From an uncultured Collinsella sp. (GTDB lineage: Bacteria; Actinomycetota; Coriobacteriia; Coriobacteriales; Coriobacteriaceae): a DNA stretch of 6,946 nucleotides. Location of the stretch: NCBI GenBank assembly GCA_900552395.1, contig URZJ01000093.1, forward strand, positions 1 through 6,946, read 5' to 3'. Below, piece after piece: positions 1 through 6,028 of the stretch. The number at the start of each line of letters is the position of its first letter. Within the stretch, counting starts at the first letter, position 1. A program made the translations under genes and the position numbers. A model generated the notes under the pieces. That model had not been told where the DNA came from and searched no databases. It worked only from the letters and a program-made list of their open reading frames with translations.

Positions 1-13
1 CCTTTTATATTCC

Positions 14-46
14 AGTAGATTTTTGGGACATGCCTAGAAATCCACT
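14..46. repeat. Imperfect inverted repeat left of the rpiB terminator
   Basis: Two 14-base arms (14-27 and 33-46) match in 11 of 14 positions as an inverted repeat around a 5-base loop. Read on the minus strand it lies just beyond the rpiB terminator and could fold into a second, weaker hairpin. There is no matching T-run, so a terminator role is not shown. It may belong to the 3' end of a neighbour outside the window. I see no gene in positions 1-117. Confidence 0.3.
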
Positions 47-50
47 AAAG

Positions 51-90
51 AGCCCCCGCCTGGAATGTGCGTGCATTCCAGGCGGGGGCT
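51..90 (-). terminator. Intrinsic terminator hairpin downstream of rpiB
   Basis: A perfect 17-bp inverted repeat (arms 51-67 and 74-90) encloses a 6-base loop. The stem is very GC-rich, with five consecutive G-C pairs near its base. On the minus strand the hairpin follows the rpiB stop codon by 27 bases and is followed by CTTTA, a weak U-tract. It probably ends rpiB transcription and could also serve a convergent gene to the left of the window. Confidence 0.75.
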
Positions 91-117
91 GTCGCTAGCG
101 TATGGCGTTGTAAGTCT

Positions 118-585
118 TTAGGCCTCGTCGACGACCTTGAGACCGCGGGTCTGGTCGATCTCGTTGAGGAGGTTGACGCGACGCTCGTGGCGGCCGCCCT
201 CGAACTCGGCGTCGAGCCACTCGTCGACGATCATCTTAGCGAGCTCGGAGCCAACGACGCGGGCGCCAAAGGCGAGCACGTTGGTGTTGTTGTGCATGCG
301 GGAGAGCTTGGCGCTGAAGGGCTCGGAGCACACGACGGCGCGTACGCCCTCGACCTTGTTGGCAGCCAGGCTGATCCCGACGCCGGTACCGCAGATCAGG
401 ATGCCCAGGTCGACGTCGCCGTTGGCAACGGCCTTACCCACCTTGTAGCCGGCGATGGGGTAGTCAAAGCTCTCGGAGGTGTCGGTGCCAAAGTTCACGA
501 CCTCGCAGCCGCGCTCCTTCAGGTGCTCGGAAATGATGTTCTTGAGCTCGACGGCGGCGTGGTCGTTACCGATACCGATCTTCAT
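118..585 (-). CDS. rpiB: Ribose-5-phosphate isomerase B (RpiB/LacAB family)
   Basis: This 155-residue protein should interconvert ribose 5-phosphate and ribulose 5-phosphate in the cytoplasmic non-oxidative pentose phosphate pathway. It begins MKIGIGNDHAA, the nucleotide-fold start of RpiB. It carries CGTGVGIS with Cys65 and Thr67 and then His98 followed by NNTNVLAFGAR; Cys65, Thr67 and His98 sit at the catalytic and phosphate-binding positions known for the family. Length is normal for RpiB (about 150 residues). The same frame is open upstream to 801, but ATG 585 is chosen because the homology starts there and AGAGAGGAA lies 7 bases before it. The gene stands alone, divergent from the cyuA-like gene, with its own terminator. 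The related activity of allose-6-phosphate isomerase cannot be excluded; the pentose role is the default for a lone housekeeping copy. Confidence 0.93.
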   Translation of the reverse strand: MKIGIGNDHAAVELKNIISEHLKERGCEVVNFGTDTSESFDYPIAGYKVGKAVANGDVDLGILICGTGVGISLAANKVEGVRAVVCSEPFSAKLSRMHNNTNVLAFGARVVGSELAKMIVDEWLDAEFEGGRHERRVNLLNEIDQTRGLKVVDEA

Positions 586-646
586 AGATGGTTCCTCTCT
601 GGTCTGTGCGGCGCAAATGCTAAAGGTGTTTACCGCGTTCGACTGC

Positions 647-652
647 ATGATA
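647..652 (-). promoter_or_regulatory. Possible -10 element of the rpiB promoter
   Basis: On the minus strand these bases read TATCAT, five of six matches to the bacterial -10 consensus, about 60 bases upstream of the rpiB start. No good -35 lies at 16-18 bases: at 17 bases the sequence is GAGCGT, and the better TTTACA is only 12 bases away. The call therefore rests on the -10 alone. Confidence 0.3.
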
Positions 653-846
653 GCGCGACTTTTGTGTAAACGCTCGGGCGTTTTTTGATCAAACGCTTTT
701 GCAGGCAACAAGACCCGCTTTTCATGAATGAATGCCGCCAGTTTGTGCTTGAGCGCCGTCCGCCGGAACCATGGTTGCGGTTTTTGATGCATTGTTATCA
801 AATAGAAGAGCTAATTATTTTTGAGAGACCAGCCCGTTATGCAAGC

Positions 847-852
847 AGGAGA
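847..852 (+). promoter_or_regulatory. Ribosome binding site fixing the desulfidase start
   Basis: AGGAGA lies 5 bases upstream of ATG 858 and is a near-consensus Shine-Dalgarno sequence. It supports this start codon. Confidence 0.75.
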
Positions 853-857
853 TACCT

Positions 858-2177
858 ATGCCTACCGATTCCCTTCGTGATGCCGCGTTTTGCGATGTTT
901 TGAACCGCGAGCTTGTCTGTGCGCTCGGCTGCACCGAGCCTATTGCCGTTGCCTATGCAGCGGCGTTGGCGAGCCAGACGCTCGGTTGCGAACCCGATCA
1001 TATGGACGTTGCCTGCTCGGGCAACATCATCAAGAACGTTAAGAGCGTGACCGTGCCCAACTCGGGCGGTATGCACGGTATTGAAGCTGCAGCCGTGCTG
1101 GGTGCCGTGGGCGGTGACGCCAAGAGCGCGCTTGAGGTGCTCGAGAGCGTTAACGATGAAGACCGCGCTCGTGTGGCCGAGCTCCTCGCCGACGCCGGCT
1201 ACTGCGATGTGTCGCTTGTCGAGGGTGTGCCCAACCTCTACATCAAGGTGACTGCGACGGCCGGGGGCCATACCGCGGCCGTCGAGATTACCGATCACCA
1301 CACTAATGTCACGTGCCATACGCTCGATGGTATTCCGGTATGCGGCAAGTCGGCGGGGGAGTGCGCCGCCTGCGCCGAGCGCGTGGTGGCCGAGCGTGCG
1401 GCAGATAACGCCGATACGCCCATGTCCATTGATTCCATCATCGACTTTATCGAGGACGGTGACATTGAGGGCGCCCGCGCTGCCGTTGAGCGTCAGATTG
1501 AGCTGAATGGCGCAATCAGTGCCGAGGGCCTTGCGCACGCTTGGGGCGCCGAGGTGGGTCGTACGCTGCTGGGTGCTCGTGCCGATGACGTCGCCTGCCG
1601 TGCCCGTGCCCGTGCGGCCGCCGGGTCCGACGCCCGCATGAACGGTTGCGCGCTGCCGGTCGCCATTGTGTGCGGCTCGGGCAATCAAGGCATTACCTGC
1701 GCATTGCCCGTCATGGAGTATGCCGAGTACCTGCGTTGCGACCACGAGCGTCTGGTGCGCGCCGTGATGCTGTCCGATCTTATCGCCGTGCATATCAAGA
1801 GCTATATTGGTGCGCTTTCGGCGTTTTGCGGTGCTATTTGCGCCGCGTGCGGCGCCGGCGCTGCAATTACCTGGCTGTGCGGTGGCACGCGCGAGCAGAT
1901 TGGCGCGACGGTCTCGAATACGCTCGGTAACGTGGGCGGCATCGTGTGCGACGGCGCCAAGGCGAGTTGTGCCGCCAAGATTTCGGCTGCCGTCGATGCG
2001 GCGATTCTGGGACATGACATGGCCATGCAGGGGCGTGGCTTCCGTGCCGGCGAGGGCCTGATCCAGGATACCGTTGAGCAGACAATCGCCAGTATGGGCT
2101 ACGTAGGCCGTGTGGGCATGAAAGATACCGACGTCGAGATCCTCAACATCATGATCGGCAAAACCCAAGTGTGCTAG
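858..2177 (+). CDS. cyuA: L-cysteine desulfidase / UPF0597 (CyuA/YhaM) family protein
   Basis: This 439-residue protein belongs to the family of E. coli CyuA (YhaM) and the Methanocaldococcus jannaschii L-cysteine desulfidase. Those enzymes split L-cysteine into pyruvate, ammonia and sulfide with a [4Fe-4S] cluster instead of PLP. The family signatures are visible: GCTEP with Cys25, SGNIIKNV with VTVPNSGG near residues 54-70, and GSGNQG at 273-278. Cys324, Cys364 and Cys371 have spacings of 40 and 7. As I recall the archaeal enzyme, its active-site Cys25 and cluster ligands Cys282, 322 and 329 show the same spacings. The protein is cysteine-rich, with about 22 cysteines. It is cytoplasmic with no signal peptide. 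It is a single gene with a good ribosome binding site, and the dyads upstream suggest regulation. L-serine or a related amino acid is a possible alternative substrate. The family call is firm; the substrate is inferred. Confidence 0.88.
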   Translation: MPTDSLRDAAFCDVLNRELVCALGCTEPIAVAYAAALASQTLGCEPDHMDVACSGNIIKNVKSVTVPNSGGMHGIEAAAVLGAVGGDAKSALEVLESVNDEDRARVAELLADAGYCDVSLVEGVPNLYIKVTATAGGHTAAVEITDHHTNVTCHTLDGIPVCGKSAGECAACAERVVAERAADNADTPMSIDSIIDFIEDGDIEGARAAVERQIELNGAISAEGLAHAWGAEVGRTLLGARADDVACRARARAAAGSDARMNGCALPVAIVCGSGNQGITCALPVMEYAEYLRCDHERLVRAVMLSDLIAVHIKSYIGALSAFCGAICAACGAGAAITWLCGGTREQIGATVSNTLGNVGGIVCDGAKASCAAKISAAVDAAILGHDMAMQGRGFRAGEGLIQDTVEQTIASMGYVGRVGMKDTDVEILNIMIGKTQVC

Positions 2178-2932
2178 GACAGTTCGTCGGCTATTTGGTG
2201 CTCGTAGAAGGCTTCTACTACGGCGTTAAAGTCGCGGGCGAAGTCTTCCATGGTTCCACGCCAGGTGGCTCGGCCGGGCTTTCCTTGGCCAACATAGGCG
2301 GTTTGAATACCGCAGTCGGGGCTGGGGAAATCGCGCTTGGGGTCGTTGCCCACCATGAGGACCTCATGTGGCTCGAGCCCCATGACCTGCAGTTGCTCTA
2401 GATAATATGTGGCATCGGGCTTGCAGCGCGTGGCGTTGCCCATGTGCGTTACGAGCTCGAAGGGCGCGTCTGTCAGCTCGCCCCAGCCCATGCGGCATTC
2501 GATGGCCCCCTGCGGAAAGCTGGGGTTGGTAAAGAGCGCGCAGCGCAGTCCTGCATCCTGTACGGCCTGGAGCGCGGCATGTGCGCCCGGCATGGCTTTC
2601 GCATTGATCATGTCATCGTTCTTGTGTGGCAGGACTTCTCGATCGTAGTAGGTAAACGCCTCGTAGATGAGGGGGTCGGAGAGGCAAATGCCGCACCGGC
2701 GCTCAACCTCTTCCTGGTAGAACTCAAGATTGGTGCGATTGTCCGTACTGCTGCGACGATTGGCGTTGAGGTCGACCAGGATGGTGCCGAGGCGTGCCAT
2801 CGTGCCACCGCGGCTGCGGCGCCCGATATCCGCGAGCATCGAAGAGACATCCTTAAAATATCGAAGGATGAACGCGTTGAGGTTGATGCTAAGAAGCGTT
2901 TCGTCCATATCGAAAACGACTGCTTTGAGCAC
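2174..2932 (-). CDS. HAD-superfamily hydrolase (phosphatase-like)
   Basis: This 252-residue cytoplasmic protein has all four HAD motifs, numbered from the chosen start. Motif I is DMDETL with nucleophile Asp8 and acid/base Asp10. Motif II is Thr135 in LFTNPS, motif III is Lys171 in RCKPDA, and motif IV is GNDPKRD with Asp197 and Asp201. A helical cap lies between motifs I and II (about residues 15-115), as in C1-capped HAD phosphatases. The substrate cannot be read from sequence; sugar phosphates, phosphoglycolate and nucleotides are typical of the group. GTG 2932 is chosen because it begins the conserved strand leading to motif I and AGAAAGG lies 7 bases before it. The frame is open for another 57 codons upstream to 3103, but those residues do not resemble the family. 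It converges on the cyuA-like gene with overlapping stop codons and is divergent from rpsA. Confidence 0.85.
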   Translation of the reverse strand: MLKAVVFDMDETLLSINLNAFILRYFKDVSSMLADIGRRSRGGTMARLGTILVDLNANRRSSTDNRTNLEFYQEEVERRCGICLSDPLIYEAFTYYDREVLPHKNDDMINAKAMPGAHAALQAVQDAGLRCALFTNPSFPQGAIECRMGWGELTDAPFELVTHMGNATRCKPDATYYLEQLQVMGLEPHEVLMVGNDPKRDFPSPDCGIQTAYVGQGKPGRATWRGTMEDFARDFNAVVEAFYEHQIADELS

Positions 2933-3087
2933 GCGGGCACCTTTCTCGAAAAATCGTTCCAGAATCGTTGGCTTGGGATACTTTACTCCAAAGCCGTATG
3001 CCCAACTGCTTATCGTCAGCTTGTGGAGACAGTCGTTCACAAGATTGCGAAAAAGTCTCCATACGAGTAAAAAATGGCAGTTCACGC

Positions 3088-3116
3088 TTGAAATCGAACT
3101 CATTTCCCCGTAACCT
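3088..3116 (+). promoter_or_regulatory. rpsA: Candidate rpsA promoter
   Basis: TTGAAA (3088-3093, five of six to the -35 consensus) is followed after 17 bases by TAACCT (3111-3116, a weak -10). It would give a leader of roughly 125 bases before rpsA. Spacing and the -35 are good, but the -10 is poor, and other promoters in this region are possible. Confidence 0.3.
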
Positions 3117-3216
3117 ATACGAACGTGATTGCATAAGCGTCACATTAGTATCTGTCGGCTCCCGAGTGTTCCTAAACGTTGTGTGCTTGTCGCACCCTTC
3201 TGTAGGTCCTAGCAAT

Positions 3217-3243
3217 CGGGGCCCCGTAGTTCGAAAGGGGTCC
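3217..3243 (+). promoter_or_regulatory. rpsA: rpsA ribosome binding site within a potential hairpin
   Basis: GAAAGGGG (3233-3240) lies 7 bases before the TTG start and is the probable Shine-Dalgarno site. CCCC at 3222-3225 can pair with its GGGG at 3237-3240. GG at 3220-3221 can extend this to CC at 3242-3243 with T3241 bulged. The same CCCC belongs to the perfect palindrome CGGGGCCCCG at 3217-3226. The pairing would hide the ribosome binding site, so translational control of S1 is possible. Base pairing is seen; control is inferred. Confidence 0.45.
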
Positions 3244-3247
3244 ACCT

Positions 3248-4414
3248 TTGAGTGAGATTCAGAACTCGTCCATTTTCTCTCTTGACGATGTCAACGAGGA
3301 GGAGATGAACAACCTCATCGACGGTACGATTACCGACTTTGATGAGGGCGATCTCGTTAACGGCACTGTCGTTAAGATCGAGCATGACGAGGTGCTCGTT
3401 GACATCGGATTTAAGTCCGAGGGCGTTATCCCGGTCCGCGAGCTGTCCATCCGCAAGGACGCTAACCCTGCAGACATCGTTGCACTCGGTGATCCCATCT
3501 AGGCTCTGGTTCTCCAGAAGGAGGACAAGGACGGCCGCCTGATCCTCTCCAAGAAGCGGGCCGAGTACGAGCGTGCTTGGAACCGCATCGAGGAGAAGTT
3601 CAACTCCGGCGAGAACGTCGAGGGCGAGGTTATCGAGGTTGTCAAGGGCGGCCTGATTCTCGACATCGGCCTGCGCGGCTTCCTGCCCGCTTCCCTCGTC
3701 GACCTCCGTCGCGTCAAGGACCTCACCTCCTACATGGGCACCCGCATCGAGGCTCGCGTCATCGAGATGGACCGCAACCGCAACAACGTCGTCCTCTCCC
3801 GTCGCGTCGTGCTCGAGGAGTCCCGTAAGGCCGAGCGCTCCGAGATCCTGTCCAAGCTCAAGTCTGGCATGCGTCTCCAGGGCACCGTTTCCTCCATCGT
3901 CGACTTCGGCGCCTTCGTCGACCTCGGCGGTATCGACGGCCTCATCCACATCTCCGAGCTCTCCTGGAACCACGTCAACCATCCTTCCGAGGTTGTCAAG
4001 GTCGGCCAGGAGGTCGAGGTCGAGGTTCTCGACGTCGATCTCAACCGCGAGCGCATCTCCCTGGGTCTCAAGCAGACCACCGAGGATCCGTGGCGCGCAC
4101 TGGTCAAGAAGTACCCCGTCGGCGCTATCGTCGAGGGCACTGTGACCAAGCTTGTCCCGTTCGGCGCTTTCGTCGATCTGGGCGAGGGCATCGAGGGCCT
4201 GGTGCACATCTCCGAGATGGCCAACAAGCACGTCGATCAGCCTTCTCAGGTCACCCACGTGGGCGACAAGGTTCAGGTCAAGGTCATGGAGATCGACCTC
4301 GACCGTCGTCGTATCTCCCTGTCCATGAAGTCCGCTGCTGAGACTCTGGGCGTCGAGATCGAGGTTACCCCGCTGCCTTCCGAGAAGAAGGACGAGGAGA
4401 CTGACGCCGAGTAA
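3248..4414 (+). pseudogene. rpsA: 30S ribosomal protein S1, interrupted by an in-frame TAG at codon 85
   Basis: S1 helps mRNA bind the 30S subunit. Ignoring the stop, the gene encodes 388 residues with four S1 RNA-binding domains at about 34-104, 122-190, 207-277 and 291-363. Domains 3 and 4 carry the classic signatures DFGAFVDLGGIDGLIHISEL and PFGAFVDLGEGIEGLVHISE. Four domains in about 390-490 residues is usual for actinobacterial S1. Translation starts at TTG 3248 behind GAAAGGGG. At 3500-3502, inside domain 1, the frame reads TAG where family members would carry GAG (Glu) in GDPI-E-ALVLQ; one G-to-T change explains it. The frame is clean on both sides. As written the product would be 84 residues. 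An internal ATG at 3734 could give a 226-residue product with only domains 3-4 intact, but it has no good ribosome binding site. A strong terminator follows. A sequencing or assembly error is the likeliest cause because the gene is otherwise perfect. Confidence 0.92.
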
Positions 4415-4438
4415 ATCGGTTTGACGATCACTTGTTTT

Positions 4439-4472
4439 AAGGGATCCGTCCGTAATGGACGGGTCCCTTTTT
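4439..4472 (+). terminator. Intrinsic terminator of rpsA
   Basis: A 13-bp stem with one G-U pair (4439-4451 and 4457-4469) encloses a 5-base loop. The stem ends in TT and runs into further T's to 4472. It lies 24 bases after the rpsA stop codon. This is a textbook rho-independent terminator. Confidence 0.9.
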
Positions 4473-4701
4473 GCATTTGGCACCGAGATGCGCAATGCTG
4501 CCGGGCTGTCCACAGGCTATTGAATTGTCGGTGCATGAAAAAAGCCGACATCCCGCCTCGGGGAGGAGGCGGGAACGCACCGAGTAGACGGAGGGGTGCG
4601 GAGCGCGGTCGCGTCTCGACTGACAACGTTGCCCATCGACGGGATTATTGTAGCGCATGGGCGCTTCTTGGTTTATCGTGTCGAGCGCTTGTGTTGTGCC
4701 G
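4473..4701. other. Structured, apparently non-coding stretch between rpsA and rnpB
   Basis: No convincing gene is present. The plus strand has an open frame of about 100 codons, but it has no ribosome binding site and an arginine- and glycine-rich sequence unlike a known family. Two adjacent hairpins are visible: TGTCGG/CCGACA (4526-4531 and 4545-4550) and a perfect 9-bp stem TCCCGCCTC/GAGGCGGGA (4551-4559 and 4566-4574). On the minus strand the 9-bp stem is followed 7 bases later by TTTTTT, so it loosely resembles a minus-strand terminator, although no minus-strand gene is seen to its right. Confidence 0.4.
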
Positions 4702-4728
4702 TTGCCTGTGGCGGCGGGGTGCTACACT
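4702..4728 (+). promoter_or_regulatory. rnpB: rnpB promoter
   Basis: TACACT (4723-4728) is preceded by TGC, giving an extended -10. It ends 8 bases before the first base of the RNA's P1 helix. TTGCCT (4702-4707) is a possible -35 but is only 15 bases upstream. Position relative to the RNA end is the main support. Confidence 0.5.
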
Positions 4729-4736
4729 CTTGCACT

Positions 4737-5098
4737 GCTGAGTGGGCCAGACGGTCGCGCGATGTACTGCTTGCGGTACGCGTGAGGAAAGTCCGGGCTC
4801 CAGAGGGCGGGATGCCGGCTAACGGCCGGGCGGAGTGATCCGACGGAAAGCGCCGCAGAAAAGAAGACTCCCACCTGCGTCGCAAGGCGTAAAGGGAAAA
4901 GCTGAAACGGTGGTGTAAGAGACCACCAGCGTCGTGGCAACACGGCGGCTTGGCAAGCCCCATCCGGAGCAAGCGCGAATAGGAACGCTATGGGCCGGCC
5001 CGGTCCGCGTTCGGGTAGCGTGCGTGGAGCTGCACGGTAACGTGCAGACAAGATAAATGACCGTTCACGACAGAACCCGGCTTATCGGCCCACTCAGC
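4737..5098 (+). ncRNA. rnpB: RNase P RNA, bacterial class A
   Basis: This is the catalytic RNA that, with the RnpA protein, trims the 5' leader from precursor tRNAs. The ends pair perfectly over 12 bases (4737-4748 with 5087-5098) to form helix P1. Conserved core blocks appear in the expected order: GAGGAAAGTCCGGGCTCC at 4784-4801, the GGCTAACGGCC hairpin near 4816, GTAAAGGGAAAAGCTGAAACG starting at 4889, the GGTGGTGTAAGAGACCACC hairpin at about 4909-4927, and ACGACAGAACCCGGCTTAT at 5067-5085 near the 3' end. The length of 362 bases is typical for class A. Precise transcript ends are inferred from P1 and may differ by a few bases. Confidence 0.95.
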
Positions 5099-5107
5099 TT
5101 TCTTGTT

Positions 5108-5224
5108 GACGCTGCGACGGCGTCAGCTGGCCGATTTGGCGCTCATTCGTCGGTCGCCGCCATAAGGCGTGCTCCCTCCTCTTTCGGGCCAAATCGACTC
5201 AGCTGACGCCGTCTCGCTGTTTTT
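5108..5224 (+). terminator. Long inverted repeat with T-run after rnpB, probable terminator
   Basis: The arm at 5114-5140 is an imperfect inverted match to 5188-5217. The pairing core is GACGGCGTCAGCTG against CAGCTGACGCCGTC (14 bp) plus CGATTTGGC against GCCAAATCG (9 bp), with short bulges between and an outer GCG/CGC. The loop is about 47 bases. A run of five T's (5220-5224) follows the right arm, so a terminator role is likely. The left arm overlaps a local hairpin GACGC/GCGTC (5108-5112 and 5120-5124) that would compete with the long pairing. A small mobile-element remnant is the alternative. I see no gene between this element and yigZ. Confidence 0.5.
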
Positions 5225-5316
5225 GCCTGGTCATCGGCGTTGCCGTTCTATTTACTGGGGTTATTGGTACGGCCTTTGCCGTATTATTGAGGCTGTTTGT
5301 TGCTTTGCTTGTTGTT

Positions 5317-5322
5317 GAGGGG
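5317..5322 (+). promoter_or_regulatory. yigZ: Ribosome binding site deciding the yigZ start
   Basis: GAGGGG lies 5 bases before TTG 5328 but only 2 bases before TTG 5325. An in-frame TGA at 5316-5318 rules out any start farther upstream. TTG 5328 is therefore preferred. Confidence 0.6.
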
Positions 5323-5327
5323 CTTTG

Positions 5328-5961
5328 TTGGACAGCTATTTTACTCTGCAATCGAATATTGAGGCTTCGGGCGAGTTTGTGGACCGCAAGAGCCGGTTTA
5401 TTGCCCAGCTGGTCCATATTGAGTCCGAGGATGAGGCGAATGCCTTTATCGAGATGGTTCGCAAGCGTCATTACGACGCTCGACACAATGTTCCAGCGTG
5501 GATTTTGGTCGATGGACGCGAGCGCCAGAGCGATGACGGTGAGCCGAGCCGCACGAGCGGGATGCCGACACTCGAGGTGCTGCGCGGCGCTGAGCTCAAA
5601 AATGTTTGCTGCGTGGTAACGCGCTATTTTGGTGGCACGCTGCTGGGGCCTGGTGGCTTGGTGCGCGCCTATACCGGCGACGCAGGCGGCGGTGGCCGCG
5701 GCTCAGGAGGCCGGCCAGATCGTCGAGATGACGAGTGTCGTGCCTGTTGACGTGCATGTGGCCTATCCGCAGTATGAGCAGGTGCTTCGTTTGGCGCAGG
5801 ATTCGGGTGCCAAGGTTTCGGATACCGATTACGCGGATGCCGTGACACTTCATTTGGTGTTCAAAGCGGGGGAGCAGGAACCGTTTTGTGCTAAGATGCG
5901 CGAGCTTATGGCAGGGCGCGAGGAGATTGAGTTCGGCGCTCCCGAATTTGCCGAGTTCTAA
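5328..5961 (+). pseudogene. yigZ: YigZ/IMPACT family protein, frameshifted
   Basis: The gene encodes a member of the YigZ (UPF0029/IMPACT) family, a conserved cytoplasmic family of uncertain biochemical role linked in eukaryotes to translational stress control. Family marks are SRFIAQ near residue 22, SDDGEPS at 68-74, and RYFGGTLLGPGGLVRAYTG at 99-117. After codon 117 (5676-5678) the conserved sequence continues in another frame as TQAAVAAAQEAGQIVEM and runs to TAA at 5959-5961. Adding two bases in GGCGACG, for example GGCGCGACG, restores one frame of about 211 residues, the usual length. As written, the first frame ends after 25 unrelated codons. There is no slippery heptamer that would suggest programmed frameshifting. 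The gene lies downstream of rnpB and ends at its own terminator. The likely cause is a small deletion or a sequencing error in a GC-rich run. Confidence 0.88.
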
Positions 5962-5964
5962 CGG

Positions 5965-6015
5965 CGACGGCCGGTGTGCTTTTGGATGGATCCCAAGCGC
6001 GCCGGCCGTCGTTTT
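5965..6015 (+). terminator. Intrinsic terminator of yigZ
   Basis: A perfect 10-bp stem CGACGGCCGG/CCGGCCGTCG (5965-5974 and 6002-6011) continues inward for seven more pairs (5975-5981 with 5995-6001), two of them G-U. TTTT follows at 6012-6015. It begins 4 bases after the yigZ stop. It may also slow transcription arriving from the convergent gene on the right, but that strand has no T-run. Confidence 0.88.
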
Positions 6016-6028
6016 ATGTTGCCGCCGT

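Larger units (their letters stand above)
586..857. promoter_or_regulatory. Divergent intergenic region between rpiB and the cyuA-like gene, with several dyads
   Basis: No gene is supported in these 272 bases, which must hold both divergent promoters. Visible structures are: a 6-bp stem AAACGC/GCGTTT with a TCGG loop at 668-683 followed by T's; the perfect palindrome TTTGATCAAA at 684-693; the palindrome AACCATGGTT at 767-776, extended by CCG/CGG to 763-780 with one mismatch; and TTTGAT/ATCAAA half-sites at 783-788 and 797-802, spaced 8 bases apart. The last two lie 56-95 bases upstream of the desulfidase start, where operators usually lie. Which protein binds them, if any, is unknown. Confidence 0.4.
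2933..3247. other. Divergent region between the HAD gene and rpsA; rpsA leader
   Basis: No gene is supported in these 315 bases. They include the upstream region of the HAD gene (minus) and the rpsA promoter and leader (plus). Both strands contain stretches open for 50-100 codons, but none resembles a protein or has a convincing ribosome binding site. The last 30 bases before rpsA contain a GC-rich palindrome and the ribosome binding site, described separately. Confidence 0.5.

Noticed and set aside
67..669. A 200-codon plus-strand frame opposite rpiB.
   Set aside because: It is the antisense shadow of a clearly conserved gene and has a low-complexity Val/Ala/Gly/Asp-rich translation.
668..686. 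A short hairpin with T's that looks like a plus-strand terminator between the divergent genes.
   Set aside because: The stem is only 6 bp and no plus-strand gene lies upstream to be terminated; it is more likely part of the divergent promoter region.
784..801. TTGAT...ATCAA upstream of the desulfidase resembles an FNR/CRP-type box.
   Set aside because: The half-sites are 8 bases apart, not the 4 of an FNR site, so only the dyad is reported and no named regulator.
586..801. Upstream extension of rpiB by 72 codons.
   Set aside because: The extra residues do not resemble RpiB, and the internal ATG 585 has a strong ribosome binding site and begins the conserved fold.
3222..3247. GTTCGAA in the rpsA leader resembles the T-loop of a tRNA.
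   Set aside because: The flanking bases do not form a 5-bp T-stem, and there is no matching acceptor stem, anticodon arm or D-arm upstream.
3209..4513. A 434-codon minus-strand frame opposite rpsA.
   Set aside because: Its Leu/Asp/Val-rich repetitive translation is the complement of GAG-rich rpsA codons; the S1 domains on the plus strand are unmistakable.
5218..5330. A hydrophobic reading frame upstream of and overlapping the yigZ start, resembling a small membrane protein.
   Set aside because: It has no ATG, GTG or TTG start before 5287 and no ribosome binding site, it runs into an out-of-frame shadow of yigZ, and its hydrophobicity follows from T-rich DNA.
5676..5700. Programmed frameshifting in yigZ.
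   Set aside because: No slippery heptamer or downstream pseudoknot is evident, the family is normally encoded in one frame, and a 2-base loss explains the pattern.
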